From: CALHRB01 sp964473465 | GTDB taxonomy: Bacteria > Bacteroidota > Ignavibacteria > Kapaibacteriales > UBA2268 | Reading direction: 5' to 3' | DNA length: 64,000 bases | NCBI GenBank assembly: GCA_964473465.1 | Contig: CAYYPE010000004.1 | Coordinates: 124,001-188,000, forward strand | Shown: piece by piece, positions 46,202 to 54,944 of the stretch | Position numbering within the stretch: the first letter of the stretch is position 1 | Layout of the letters: each line of letters starts with the position of its first letter | Translations under genes and position numbers: made by a program | The notes under the pieces: generated by a model | Seen by the model: only the letters and a program-made list of their open reading frames with translations | Told to the model about the DNA's origin: nothing | Database searches by the model: none

Positions 46202-47440
46202 ATGTTGAAATTAATGCTATCAAAGGGAATCTTTATAACAGTTATATTATTAATTATAATCTGTATTGGTTCCTCTTTTCTTTTAGCTGGTAATAATCTC
46301 ATACTAAAAGATATTCAAGGATTTGATTATTCAAAAATAATTGCCAGAAGTGATGATAGCATTGATTTAACATTACCCAAGCAAATTATCATCTACAACT
46401 GGAAAGATTCTGATTGGGTTAATTCTGCCAAATGGGTATTTATCTATGACTCACTTGGCAGAAATATAGAGAAATTTTATAAGAAGTGGAGTTATGACCA
46501 GTGGATTAACTCAATGAGATGGACATATAAATTTAATGCTAATGGATTGCTCTATGAAGAGATTTCTGAAAGATGGGAAAACGATAGCTGGATTTTTTCT
46601 GATAGAATTACAAATTACTACTATGACAATCAGAAACTAAAAAAGAAATTAAGCCGAACATGGGTTGATAGCGAGTGGGTTTATCATTCTCAGGATACTT
46701 TTTTGCTTGATAATTTAGACCAGACTTCCGAGTGGATCTCCAAAATCTGGAACAAAGGACAATGGGAAAATTACTTCAAAATTGTTTATACTTATACTAA
46801 ATTTGGATTGGAGCTCGAAAATACTTACTTCAAGTGGACTGAAAATAACTGGGAACAATTCCGAAAAGTTAGGAATGTTTACAAGAACCTAAACCTGAAA
46901 GATTCTTCATTTACCTTAAACTTTTCTGATTCATCTTGGATAAATTATTCTCTTGACATATTTAGCTATGATGATTTCAACAGATTACTCGAGTGGATTT
47001 ATCAAATTTGGAATAAAGGTAAGTGGGATAATATCTGGAAACAAAAATATAGATACAACCCAAATTCAACCCTTGATGAAATATATTTGGATGTCTGGAA
47101 AGATAATGCATGGTATAACTATTCAAAGCGTGTATTTGAATATACTCGAGATTTATCAAGTATCGAATATAAATCAAAATTCTTACCAGAGCAAAAAAAT
47201 CCAATCATCTTTGATATTAATGACAAAGCTTTCATCCAGTTGGATTCAGAAAGTGAAGATTATGGCTATTTAGAAGTGATAGACCTTACTGGAAATATCT
47301 TATTTAAATCACCTGTCAAATTAAACAAAGGTTTAAATATTATAGACCTTTCAACCCGTGACTTGCCCTCAGGTTCTTATTTAATAAATCTTCAAACCAA
47401 ACTTACAGGTAGCGTGATTAAATTCAACCTTGTCAGATAA
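46202..47440 (+). CDS. Secreted protein with nine 29-residue Trp repeats and T9SS sorting domain
   Basis: 412 residues, starting directly after coaD. A hydrophobic N-terminus (residues 11-29) is a signal peptide or anchor. From residue 66 there are eight complete repeats of exactly 29 residues and a partial ninth, each starting with x-W-x-x-x-x-W and containing a YD/YN-type pair near position 17 (for example NWKDSDWVNSAKWVFIYDSL, KWSYDQWINSMRWTYKFNAN). The C-terminal 60 residues (YLEVIDLTGNILF, then LPSGSYLINL) match a type A T9SS sorting domain. Probably exported and attached to the cell surface. The repeat recalls YD repeats but is not a normal Rhs one. Confidence 0.75.
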   Translation: MLKLMLSKGIFITVILLIIICIGSSFLLAGNNLILKDIQGFDYSKIIARSDDSIDLTLPKQIIIYNWKDSDWVNSAKWVFIYDSLGRNIEKFYKKWSYDQWINSMRWTYKFNANGLLYEEISERWENDSWIFSDRITNYYYDNQKLKKKLSRTWVDSEWVYHSQDTFLLDNLDQTSEWISKIWNKGQWENYFKIVYTYTKFGLELENTYFKWTENNWEQFRKVRNVYKNLNLKDSSFTLNFSDSSWINYSLDIFSYDDFNRLLEWIYQIWNKGKWDNIWKQKYRYNPNSTLDEIYLDVWKDNAWYNYSKRVFEYTRDLSSIEYKSKFLPEQKNPIIFDINDKAFIQLDSESEDYGYLEVIDLTGNILFKSPVKLNKGLNIIDLSTRDLPSGSYLINLQTKLTGSVIKFNLVR

Positions 47441-47456
47441 AATCAAGCCCAATAAT

Positions 47457-48230
47457 TTACTTAACAAAAATAAGTGGATCGCATCCGCATTGTGGAGAAA
47501 CAATGTTTTTGGCAGTTTCTGCTGCCTCCCTTGTTGCATAATCACCTATGATTACAGCATACATTATGTTCTTATCCAATTTTTTTGTAATAATTTCTGC
47601 ACGTAACCTCATTTTTTTGAATCGTTCAACTTCGGCTTTTGCTGATTCCATAGTGCTATAAACGCCAACCTGCAAACCGTAGGAGACTTTTTCGTCGTCT
47701 TCTTCTTCCTCGATTTCAGTAGGTTTAACAGTCTGAGTTTTTTTATCTTTACTGTCAGTGACGCTACTTTCTTCCGATACTTTTGTAGTTTGAACTGGCT
47801 TTGTTCCTGATTTAAAAAGCGAGGTAGCCATTTTAACTAAATCATTTGCAGGAATAATATAAATGGAATTTGGAAAATTTTTCCTTAAATTGTCCAATTC
47901 CTGTCTTGCTCTTGTTGTATCACCTTTCAGGGCATAATATTGGATGATTTTCCACCATGCATCATTGGAAAATTCATTCATAGGATATTTCTTAACAAGA
48001 CGCTCAAAAATTAATATTGACTTATTTATATCCTCGAGAACTGCCCCGTGAAGCATCATCACCGCAGGGTCATCAGGATAATCAGCAAGTAAATCAGGCA
48101 GAGCCCTTCTTGCCTCATCTATTTTCCCCAATGATATCTGCTTAAGATACATCCTTACTCTTTCTGCCTGAGAGTAAATAAATGTATTAGTTAATAACAA
48201 ACAAATAAAAATTAAAATTAACTTTCTCAT
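47457..48230 (-). CDS. Exported TPR and SPOR domain protein
   Basis: 257 residues. A signal peptide (residues 1-20, ending IYSQ|A) precedes TPR-like helices (LLADYPDDPAVMMLHGAVLED, then FSNDAWWKIIQYYALKGD), a polar linker (TVKPTEIEEEEDDEK) and a C-terminal SPOR domain (YGLQVGVYSTMESAKAEVERF to the end). The SPOR domain suggests peptidoglycan binding; the TPR part would hold a partner. It ends near the stop of the repeat protein gene (convergent). It is a small relative of the architecture seen at 35096 and 38287. Confidence 0.82.
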   Translation of the reverse strand: MRKLILIFICLLLTNTFIYSQAERVRMYLKQISLGKIDEARRALPDLLADYPDDPAVMMLHGAVLEDINKSILIFERLVKKYPMNEFSNDAWWKIIQYYALKGDTTRARQELDNLRKNFPNSIYIIPANDLVKMATSLFKSGTKPVQTTKVSEESSVTDSKDKKTQTVKPTEIEEEEDDEKVSYGLQVGVYSTMESAKAEVERFKKMRLRAEIITKKLDKNIMYAVIIGDYATREAAETAKNIVSPQCGCDPLIFVK

Positions 48231-48295
48231 AACCCCCCAAAAATTTATGAGTTAAATATTCTCAAACTTAAAAAATATTTTTTTTTAAATAAAAC

Positions 48296-49945
48296 TTATT
48301 TTTTAACATTAATTTTAAAAAACAAAAAAATTGTTGCTCCAATCAAGAGAATACAACATAGATAAGGCAGCCAGTCTCCAAATTGAGCATAAAATGTTAG
48401 CTCATTCATTATTGGAACTTCTGACGCAAAAGCAATCCTTTCGTATTGTGGCGCTTTTATTAAAGATAAACCATTCGGCTGAATTACCCCTGAAACGCCT
48501 GTATTTGCACATCTAACGAGGAATTTCCTGTTTTCAATTGCTCTCGCAACGGCAATCTGGTAATGTTGCTCAGGTCCAAAGGTATGGTCATACCAACCGT
48601 CGTTGGTTATTATGAAAAAAATATCAGCTCCAAGCTTTGAAAAATTTCTAACAAAATCGGGAAAGACTGACTCAATACAAATTATTGGGGCTATTTTAAA
48701 AGATTTTTCAGGGTTTTCGACTATCAAATTCTTTTGTTCAGTTCCTATTGACCAGCTTGAAATACCAACCCCCCATTCAAGCCACTTTAATGCAAACTTA
48801 AGATGTTCTACATAAGGGACACGCTCTCCGAAAGGTGTCAGCTTCATTTTGTGATATATCTGTGGATTTGAAGTTTTTACCGGGTTATAATTTAGAACTA
48901 TAGCAGAATTATATGAATTATAATACTTCGATTCATCACCAAATAATTTCTTTGAAGTAGCTGATATTTTTTCGCCTGGCTTTAAGAAAACTATATCTGC
49001 AAATCCAGAAAATAATGAGGTCTCATTTTGTGTCAAATTATCGAGTAAAAAATTTAAATTATATTCTGAATTCAACTCAATACTATGAAATGTGATTGCT
49101 GTCTCGGGCCAAACAACCAAATCAAGCTTGCCAACTGCTTTTATAAGTGAATCGTGTAGTTCTCTGTGGAGAAAAATTTGCTCTAATGTGCTTGATTCCC
49201 ACTTTCTCCATGGATTTATGTTCCCCTGAACAACTCCTATTCTTGTTAGACCATTTCTGGATTTTATTTTTTCAAAGTTGTATTCGCTTATCTTGAATAA
49301 ACCATAAATATATGGAATAATAAGAGTTAAAAAAATTAATGAAATTGAAAACTTAATGCCTTTGATATTGAAAAAGCCTGAAGGCTCGGGCAAAAGTTTA
49401 TTATCCCTTACTTTTTTAATTACAATCAACAATAAAGAATTGAACAGAACAATTAAAAAGCTTGCTCCAAAAATTCCTGTTAAATCAATAAATTGTAGCC
49501 AATAAATATTATATACCTGTGTGTAACCGATTGTTAGCCATGGATATGCAATATCGCTAAAAGTTCTAAGCCATTCAAATACCACCCAAATAAAAGGAAA
49601 AAGTAAAACTGAAAATTCAAAAGATGTTCTTTTTCTTATTTGCTTATATAACACAAACGGAAGCATAAAAAAGAACGGATGAACAAGCCAAACAGCTATT
49701 CCGGAAATCATTAAATAGGGGTCTGCATTAGGTTGCCAGCTGCTAAGCCACCAATTGGTAATAAAATGGTATAAAGAAAATGAGAGATATATTAATATGA
49801 AGGGTCTTTTCGGCTTTTTTTCAAAAACTAAAAAAATTGGAACAAAACTTACAAAAGCCAAAAGTGAAAAAGGTAACGGTGGGAAAGACAGGCCAAGTAA
49901 TAATCCTGTCATTAGGGCTAATATCAAATCTTTTATCTTTTTCAC
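48296..49945 (-). CDS. lnt: Apolipoprotein N-acyltransferase
   Basis: 549 residues. Six or so membrane helices in the first 215 residues are followed by a carbon-nitrogen hydrolase domain with the catalytic triad visible: Glu281 in VVWPETAI, Lys366 in YHKMKLTPFGERVPY, and Cys423 in IICIESVFPDF; NDGWYDHTFGPEQHY follows as in Lnt. It adds the third acyl chain to lipoproteins at the inner membrane. The start is GTG, since no ATG in frame lies nearby. It is upstream of the SPOR gene on the same strand (65-base gap). Confidence 0.94.
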   Translation of the reverse strand: MKKIKDLILALMTGLLLGLSFPPLPFSLLAFVSFVPIFLVFEKKPKRPFILIYLSFSLYHFITNWWLSSWQPNADPYLMISGIAVWLVHPFFFMLPFVLYKQIRKRTSFEFSVLLFPFIWVVFEWLRTFSDIAYPWLTIGYTQVYNIYWLQFIDLTGIFGASFLIVLFNSLLLIVIKKVRDNKLLPEPSGFFNIKGIKFSISLIFLTLIIPYIYGLFKISEYNFEKIKSRNGLTRIGVVQGNINPWRKWESSTLEQIFLHRELHDSLIKAVGKLDLVVWPETAITFHSIELNSEYNLNFLLDNLTQNETSLFSGFADIVFLKPGEKISATSKKLFGDESKYYNSYNSAIVLNYNPVKTSNPQIYHKMKLTPFGERVPYVEHLKFALKWLEWGVGISSWSIGTEQKNLIVENPEKSFKIAPIICIESVFPDFVRNFSKLGADIFFIITNDGWYDHTFGPEQHYQIAVARAIENRKFLVRCANTGVSGVIQPNGLSLIKAPQYERIAFASEVPIMNELTFYAQFGDWLPYLCCILLIGATIFLFFKINVKK

Positions 49946-50063
49946 ATTATCACTATAAAAAATAGCAAATTTAACAAATCAATTTAAGATAGCTGTTAAT
50001 GAGTTTTTTTAAGAATATTCAAATATTTTTTACGTCTTTAAAATACTTTTTATTATAAATTAT

Positions 50064-50642
50064 ATGGATAAAATGAAAACTATATTAATAATAATACTTA
50101 TATCATTTAGTTTTTTTAGCAATCTTGCTTGTAATGATGAAAAAACTCAGGAGATAAAAATGAATAGCATTTATGATTTTGTTGTGAAAGATATTGACGG
50201 AAAGGAAGTAAAACTTTCCGATTATAAGGGTAAAGTCCTACTCATTGTTAATGTTGCGTCTTATTGCGGATACACTAAACAGTATTCAGGACTTGAGGCT
50301 ATCTACAGAAAATACAAAGATAAAGGATTTGAAATTCTTGCATTTCCTTGTAATCAGTTTGGAGATCAGGAACCAGGAACAAACGAGGAAATCAAGCAAT
50401 TTTGTTCATCAAAATTCGATGTTACATTTCCCCTTTTTGATAAAATTGATGTCAATGGAGACGGTGCACACCCACTTTATACATTTCTTAAAAACGAAAA
50501 ACCGGGTTTGTTAGGCTCCAAGGATATTAAATTGAACTTCACTAAATTTCTTGTTGATAAAAACGGTAAAATCGTTGAGCGATTTGGCTCCAACAAGACT
50601 CCCGAGGAAATTGCACCAGAAATTGAAAAATTATTGAACTAA
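50064..50642 (+). CDS. Glutathione peroxidase-like lipoprotein with altered active-site Trp
   Basis: 192 residues. The N-terminus is a lipoprotein signal with a SNLAC lipobox (Cys23), so the enzyme is probably periplasmic and anchored. The family motifs VNVASYCGYT (peroxidatic Cys68) and LAFPCNQFGDQEP (Gln98) are intact. The usual WNFxKFLV motif reads LNFTKFLV, so the tetrad tryptophan is leucine at position 157 (codon TTG where TGG is expected). It is a Cys-type thiol peroxidase by family. A loss of activity or a sequencing error are alternatives. Confidence 0.88.
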   Translation: MDKMKTILIIILISFSFFSNLACNDEKTQEIKMNSIYDFVVKDIDGKEVKLSDYKGKVLLIVNVASYCGYTKQYSGLEAIYRKYKDKGFEILAFPCNQFGDQEPGTNEEIKQFCSSKFDVTFPLFDKIDVNGDGAHPLYTFLKNEKPGLLGSKDIKLNFTKFLVDKNGKIVERFGSNKTPEEIAPEIEKLLN

Positions 50643-50690
50643 TTTTTAATTTTATCGTATTACTAACTTGATTTTATTTATTTAGGATAA

Positions 50691-52028
50691 ATGATGAGAA
50701 AAACTGGCTTTATTTTATTTATTTTATTTCTTTTGATTCCAACTTTCAATACTTACTCATTGGAAAAAGTTGAATTCAATAAAATTACTTTTGTCAAGGA
50801 CTCGCTCCCAAATGGTTTAAGAGTTATTTATAGTGTTGATAAAAGTGCTCCTGTAGTGGCTGTGGTCGTAAATTATATGGTTGGCTCGAAAGATGAAAAC
50901 CCGGAAAGAACCGGATTTGCACACTTTTTTGAGCATCTGATGTTCGAAGCTTCAAAAAACTATGAACGTGCTTCGATTGACAAATTTGTTGATGAAGCAG
51001 GTGGTTTGCTGAATGCAAGCACCGGATTTGACCAAACCTCTTATTTTATAAAAGTTCCTTCAAACGAACTCCGACTTCCTCTATGGATTGAATCATCAAG
51101 ATTGAGAGGTTTGAAAGTGGATACTATTGGAGTCGAAACTCAGCGAGGAGTGGTCAAAGAAGAACGTAAAATGAGAAGTGATAACACACCCTATGGAACT
51201 ATGCTCGAAAAAACAGTTGAGCATCTCTTCAGGGGTAGTTCTTATGCATGGCCCCCTATCGGAAGCGAACAGCATATTGACAAAGCTACCATTGATGAAT
51301 TCAGAAAGTTTTATGATAATTTTTACCAGCCAAATAATGCAGTTTTGGCAATCGTTGGCGATATAAACATTCAAGAAACTAAGAAAATGGTTCGTGATTA
51401 TTTCGGTAGCATTCCCCCAGCTTCCACCCCAGTCAGGGAGCCATTTAAAATTTCTGAATTACAGAAAGGATACAGAGAAACCATTGAAGATGTCAAAGCT
51501 CAACTTCCCGCAGTCTTTATCAGTTTTCGTGCTCCTTCGATGACGGATAAAGATTTATATCCATTTGAACTGCTCAACAGAATTTTGTCCAGAGGACAAA
51601 GTTCAAGGCTTTATCAACTTCTTGTTGATAAGGAACAGGTAGCTGTTCAGGTTGGCTCTGATAACCTTGCATTTCATAAAGCCGGTGGTGTACTTTTATA
51701 TGGTATAGCTGCTCCCGGAAAGAAAATTGAAGACGTCGAAAAATTGATTTATCAGGAAATTGATAATATTGTCAAAAATGGCATTTCCGATGAAGAATTA
51801 ATCAAAGCAAAAAATATTCTTGAAGTAGAATTCATTAGAGATAAAAAAAATGTATTGCAAAAAGCTCAGGATTTGTCAATGACATGGCAATTTTTAGGAA
51901 ACCCTGACCTTGTTAATACTGAATTAGAAAAATACTTAAATGTTACAAAAGAAGATATAGTGAAAGTTGCAAAAAAATATTTTGATACTGATAAAAAAGT
52001 CGTTTTGGTTTATCTTCCTAAAAATTAA
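50691..52028 (+). CDS. M16 zinc peptidase, active-site subunit
   Basis: 445 residues. A signal peptide covers residues 1-23. The inverted zinc motif HxxEH is intact as HFFEH at residues 78-82, and the third ligand is Glu158 in VVKEERK, 76 residues later. The second M16 half has no zinc site. M16 proteins of this kind degrade peptides in the periplasm, often as dimers with an inactive subunit, which is encoded next at 52071. Two ATGs lie at the start. Confidence 0.93.
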   Translation: MMRKTGFILFILFLLIPTFNTYSLEKVEFNKITFVKDSLPNGLRVIYSVDKSAPVVAVVVNYMVGSKDENPERTGFAHFFEHLMFEASKNYERASIDKFVDEAGGLLNASTGFDQTSYFIKVPSNELRLPLWIESSRLRGLKVDTIGVETQRGVVKEERKMRSDNTPYGTMLEKTVEHLFRGSSYAWPPIGSEQHIDKATIDEFRKFYDNFYQPNNAVLAIVGDINIQETKKMVRDYFGSIPPASTPVREPFKISELQKGYRETIEDVKAQLPAVFISFRAPSMTDKDLYPFELLNRILSRGQSSRLYQLLVDKEQVAVQVGSDNLAFHKAGGVLLYGIAAPGKKIEDVEKLIYQEIDNIVKNGISDEELIKAKNILEVEFIRDKKNVLQKAQDLSMTWQFLGNPDLVNTELEKYLNVTKEDIVKVAKKYFDTDKKVVLVYLPKN

Positions 52029-52070
52029 ATCAATTATTAATTCATGTTTTATAACTATTAGAACAAAAAA

Positions 52071-54173
52071 ATGAAAAATACTATCTTAGCATTATTACTT
52101 TTAATAACTACTTCATCTTTCTGTCTATCTCAAGAAAAATTTGACCCCAATGTAAAACCGGCACCTCTTGAGGAAAAAGAATTTATTTTTCCTAATTACT
52201 CCGAAACAAGATTAGCAAATGGTCTAAAAATTTTTGTTGTCGAAGATAATGAACAACCCACTATTTATCTGAGTTTATTAATTCCCGGAGGTTCTTCGCA
52301 GGATGGCGATAAACCCGGTTTGGCAAATATTGTAGCTAACCTGCTAACAAAAGGAGCTGGTAAAAGAACCGCTCTCGATATTTCCAAAACTCTTGATGGA
52401 TTGGGTGCCTCTATTAATGTGTCAGCTACACCGGATTATATATCTATTACAGCTTCTTCACTAAAAAAGCATTTCCCACAAGTTTTTGAAATTTTTACTG
52501 ATTGCCTTCTGCAACCAACTTTTCCGGAAACTGAATTCAACAAGCTGATACCGAATATCATAGCCGGTATCAAAATAGAGAAATCTCAACCCACGAGACT
52601 TGCACAAGCTCTTGCAAGAAGAGTTGTTTATGGAGAAAATCATCCTTACGGGAAAAAAGAAACCGAAGAAACGATAAAATCCATAAAATTATCCGATGTC
52701 CGAGATTTTTATAAGAAATACTTTGTTCCGGATTATTCCTCTCTGGTTATCGCTGGAGATGTCAAAAATAATGAAATAGTCCCTGTGATTGATAAAGCAT
52801 TAACAAAATGGTCAAAAGCCAATCCCGAAAAAATTGTTTTACCGGGTATAAATCCTATGCCATTAGGTGTCTATTTCATTGAGCGTCCCGGCTCTGTTCA
52901 ATCAACTATCATAGTTACAACAAGAACAGTTGATTATCTTGATTTTGAATTTGAAACTTTAGATATGGCGGCTGCTTATATTGGAGGTGGATTTGGCGGA
53001 AGGCTCTCAAAAACTTTGAGGGAAACTTATTCCTACACATATTCACCCTATGCAAATCACACTTCTTTGAAATTCATGAACAGATTTTTCTGCGGTGCTG
53101 ATGTCCGAAATAGCGTTACAGATTCCGCCTTAGCTGTTATAATGGAGCAATTGAAACTATTATCTACTCAAGCTCCCGATGAACAAGAAGTCAACAGAAT
53201 ATTAAAGGCTCAGGTTGGAAAATATCTTATGAATTTCGAGAGTTCAAACTTTATTGCCAGTCTCATTCAAAATGCAGATTTTCAGGGCAAAGCTATGGCT
53301 AATGTAAAATCCTATCCACAGAGGATGATGGCCTTGAGCAATTATGACCTTCACCGCTCAGCAGAAAGATATATGAATCCTAAGAATGCCTATATTATCG
53401 TTGTTGGTGCACCCTCCGTAAAGGAAAAATTAGAAAAATTCGGAAAAGTCTTTGTTTATAATCTTGATCTGGAGCCTTTAACCGGTGAAAAAGCAAAAAT
53501 GGAAAAAGTTTCCATCACCCCTGAGGAACTTATTGATAATTATGTTAACGCAATCGGTGGAATGAATGCCATAAACAATATCAAGACATTATCAAAAACA
53601 GGCAAGGCTTCAATGGCTGTTCAAGGGAGAAATATCTCAATTGATATAAGCGAAAATTATAAAGCCCCTAATAAAAAATACCAATTTGCAGACTTTGGTA
53701 TGTATTCCCAAAAGCTCTGGGTTGATGGACAAAACGTATGGACTTCTGTTCAGGGTCCACCCGATATGCTTAAGGGAACCGAAGCAAAAAAATTAATCAT
53801 TGATGCAGTGCTTTTCAACGATATCAAACTACCCTCCTTTGGCTATTCTTTGAAGGTTCTTGGAAAACAAGGCAACGAAATTTTAATGAAAGCCGAAATG
53901 AAGGATGAGGAATCCCTCAATAGAACTTATTATTTTGATGAAAAGACTTTCCTCATTAACAAAATTGAAAGCTTCGAAGTTTTTGGCAAGGGTCAGCCTC
54001 CGTTGCCCGTTACAATCTATTACAGAAATTACAGTAAAATTGATGGAGTGCTTTTTCCTGACAGAATTGAAAGTATGAATCCAATGTTTAATATGGAAGT
54101 GACATATAATAATTTTCAGGTAAATTCCGAACTTGATGATTCAGCTTTTTCGCCCCCAAAACAGGGCGAATAA
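52071..54173 (+). CDS. M16 peptidase-like subunit without zinc motif, with extra C-terminal domain
   Basis: 700 residues. A signal peptide (residues 1-20, ending CLSQ|E) and two M16 halves cover about residues 40-480. At the HxxEH position it reads GLANIVANLLTKG, so the zinc ligands are gone, as in inactive partners of M16 heterodimers. The last 220 residues (after PEELIDNYVNAIGGMNAI) form a separate beta-rich domain resembling LolA-type outer-membrane lipoprotein folds, common in Bacteroidota M16 proteins. It starts 42 bases after the active subunit gene. Confidence 0.9.
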   Translation: MKNTILALLLLITTSSFCLSQEKFDPNVKPAPLEEKEFIFPNYSETRLANGLKIFVVEDNEQPTIYLSLLIPGGSSQDGDKPGLANIVANLLTKGAGKRTALDISKTLDGLGASINVSATPDYISITASSLKKHFPQVFEIFTDCLLQPTFPETEFNKLIPNIIAGIKIEKSQPTRLAQALARRVVYGENHPYGKKETEETIKSIKLSDVRDFYKKYFVPDYSSLVIAGDVKNNEIVPVIDKALTKWSKANPEKIVLPGINPMPLGVYFIERPGSVQSTIIVTTRTVDYLDFEFETLDMAAAYIGGGFGGRLSKTLRETYSYTYSPYANHTSLKFMNRFFCGADVRNSVTDSALAVIMEQLKLLSTQAPDEQEVNRILKAQVGKYLMNFESSNFIASLIQNADFQGKAMANVKSYPQRMMALSNYDLHRSAERYMNPKNAYIIVVGAPSVKEKLEKFGKVFVYNLDLEPLTGEKAKMEKVSITPEELIDNYVNAIGGMNAINNIKTLSKTGKASMAVQGRNISIDISENYKAPNKKYQFADFGMYSQKLWVDGQNVWTSVQGPPDMLKGTEAKKLIIDAVLFNDIKLPSFGYSLKVLGKQGNEILMKAEMKDEESLNRTYYFDEKTFLINKIESFEVFGKGQPPLPVTIYYRNYSKIDGVLFPDRIESMNPMFNMEVTYNNFQVNSELDDSAFSPPKQGE

Positions 54174-54174
54174 A

Positions 54175-54771
54175 TCACTTTGATAATAAGTAGCTAACAA
54201 ATTTTCGGAAGGCTATACTTCTGTGACTTATCCGATTTTTTAAATCGGGATCCATCTCAGCAAATGTTTGTTCAAAACCATCGGGTATGAAGATAGAATC
54301 ATACCCGAATCCGTTTATACCTTTTTCCTCAGTTGTGATTTTTCCTTGGCAAATGCCATAAAAAAGCTCTCTCTCAGTTTGGTTAATGTATGCAATAACA
54401 GTCTTAAATCGTGCAGTTCTTTTAGTTTCAGGAATTTCATTCATTAAATCCAATACAAGCTTTCTGTTTTCACTATCATCACAATCCTCTCCTGCAAATC
54501 TTGAAGAATAAACACCCGGTTTGCCATCCAAAGCATCTATTTCTAATCCAGTATCATCAGCAAAGCAATCAATTCCTGATAATTTATAAACAATTGAAGC
54601 TTTAAGCTCAGCATTTCCCTCAATACTGTCTTCAGTTTCATCAATAAATAAATTACTTAATCCGACATCCTTCAGGCTCAGTATCTTGTATGAATTGCAC
54701 TGCATTTCCCTGAAAATATCAGTGATTTCTTTTAGCTTATGATTATTATTCGTTGCAAATACTAATTCCAT
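54175..54771 (-). CDS. rdgB: Non-canonical purine NTP pyrophosphatase (RdgB/HAM1)
   Basis: 198 residues, standard. The N-terminal FATNNNHKLKEI is the family start; FADDTGLEIDALDGKPGVYSSRFAG carries the catalytic aspartates; GFGYDSIFIPDG and SHRSIAFRKF complete the set. It removes ITP, dITP and XTP from the nucleotide pool in the cytoplasm. It ends one base after the stop of the convergent M16 gene and is a single gene. Confidence 0.96.
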   Translation of the reverse strand: MELVFATNNNHKLKEITDIFREMQCNSYKILSLKDVGLSNLFIDETEDSIEGNAELKASIVYKLSGIDCFADDTGLEIDALDGKPGVYSSRFAGEDCDDSENRKLVLDLMNEIPETKRTARFKTVIAYINQTERELFYGICQGKITTEEKGINGFGYDSIFIPDGFEQTFAEMDPDLKNRISHRSIAFRKFVSYLLSK

Positions 54772-54897
54772 GAATAAAATAAATATTTAATTCAACAAAC
54801 CCAAAAATAACAAAGTATAATGAGATCCAGAATGAATTTTGACAATAATCTTTATCTAATGCAATATTTAGTTGATATTTAAAAACTATACCTAATA

Positions 54898-54928
54898 AAA
54901 ATTGAGGCTGTCATTATGAGACAGCCCC
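54898..54928 (-). terminator. Intrinsic terminator of the TonB-dependent receptor gene
   Basis: Read on the minus strand, GGGGCTGTC pairs with GACAGCCTC (nine pairs, one G-T), with a seven-base loop and AATTTTT after it. It lies just downstream of the receptor stop at 54945. The other strand also has an A/T-rich flank and may act on rdgB-side transcripts. Confidence 0.8.
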
Positions 54929-54944
54929 AAAAAAAATTTAAATT

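Noticed and set aside
46395..47145. Rhs/YD-repeat toxin
   Set aside because: The repeats are 29 residues with Trp pairs, no RHS core or toxin domain follows, and the protein ends in a T9SS sorting domain.
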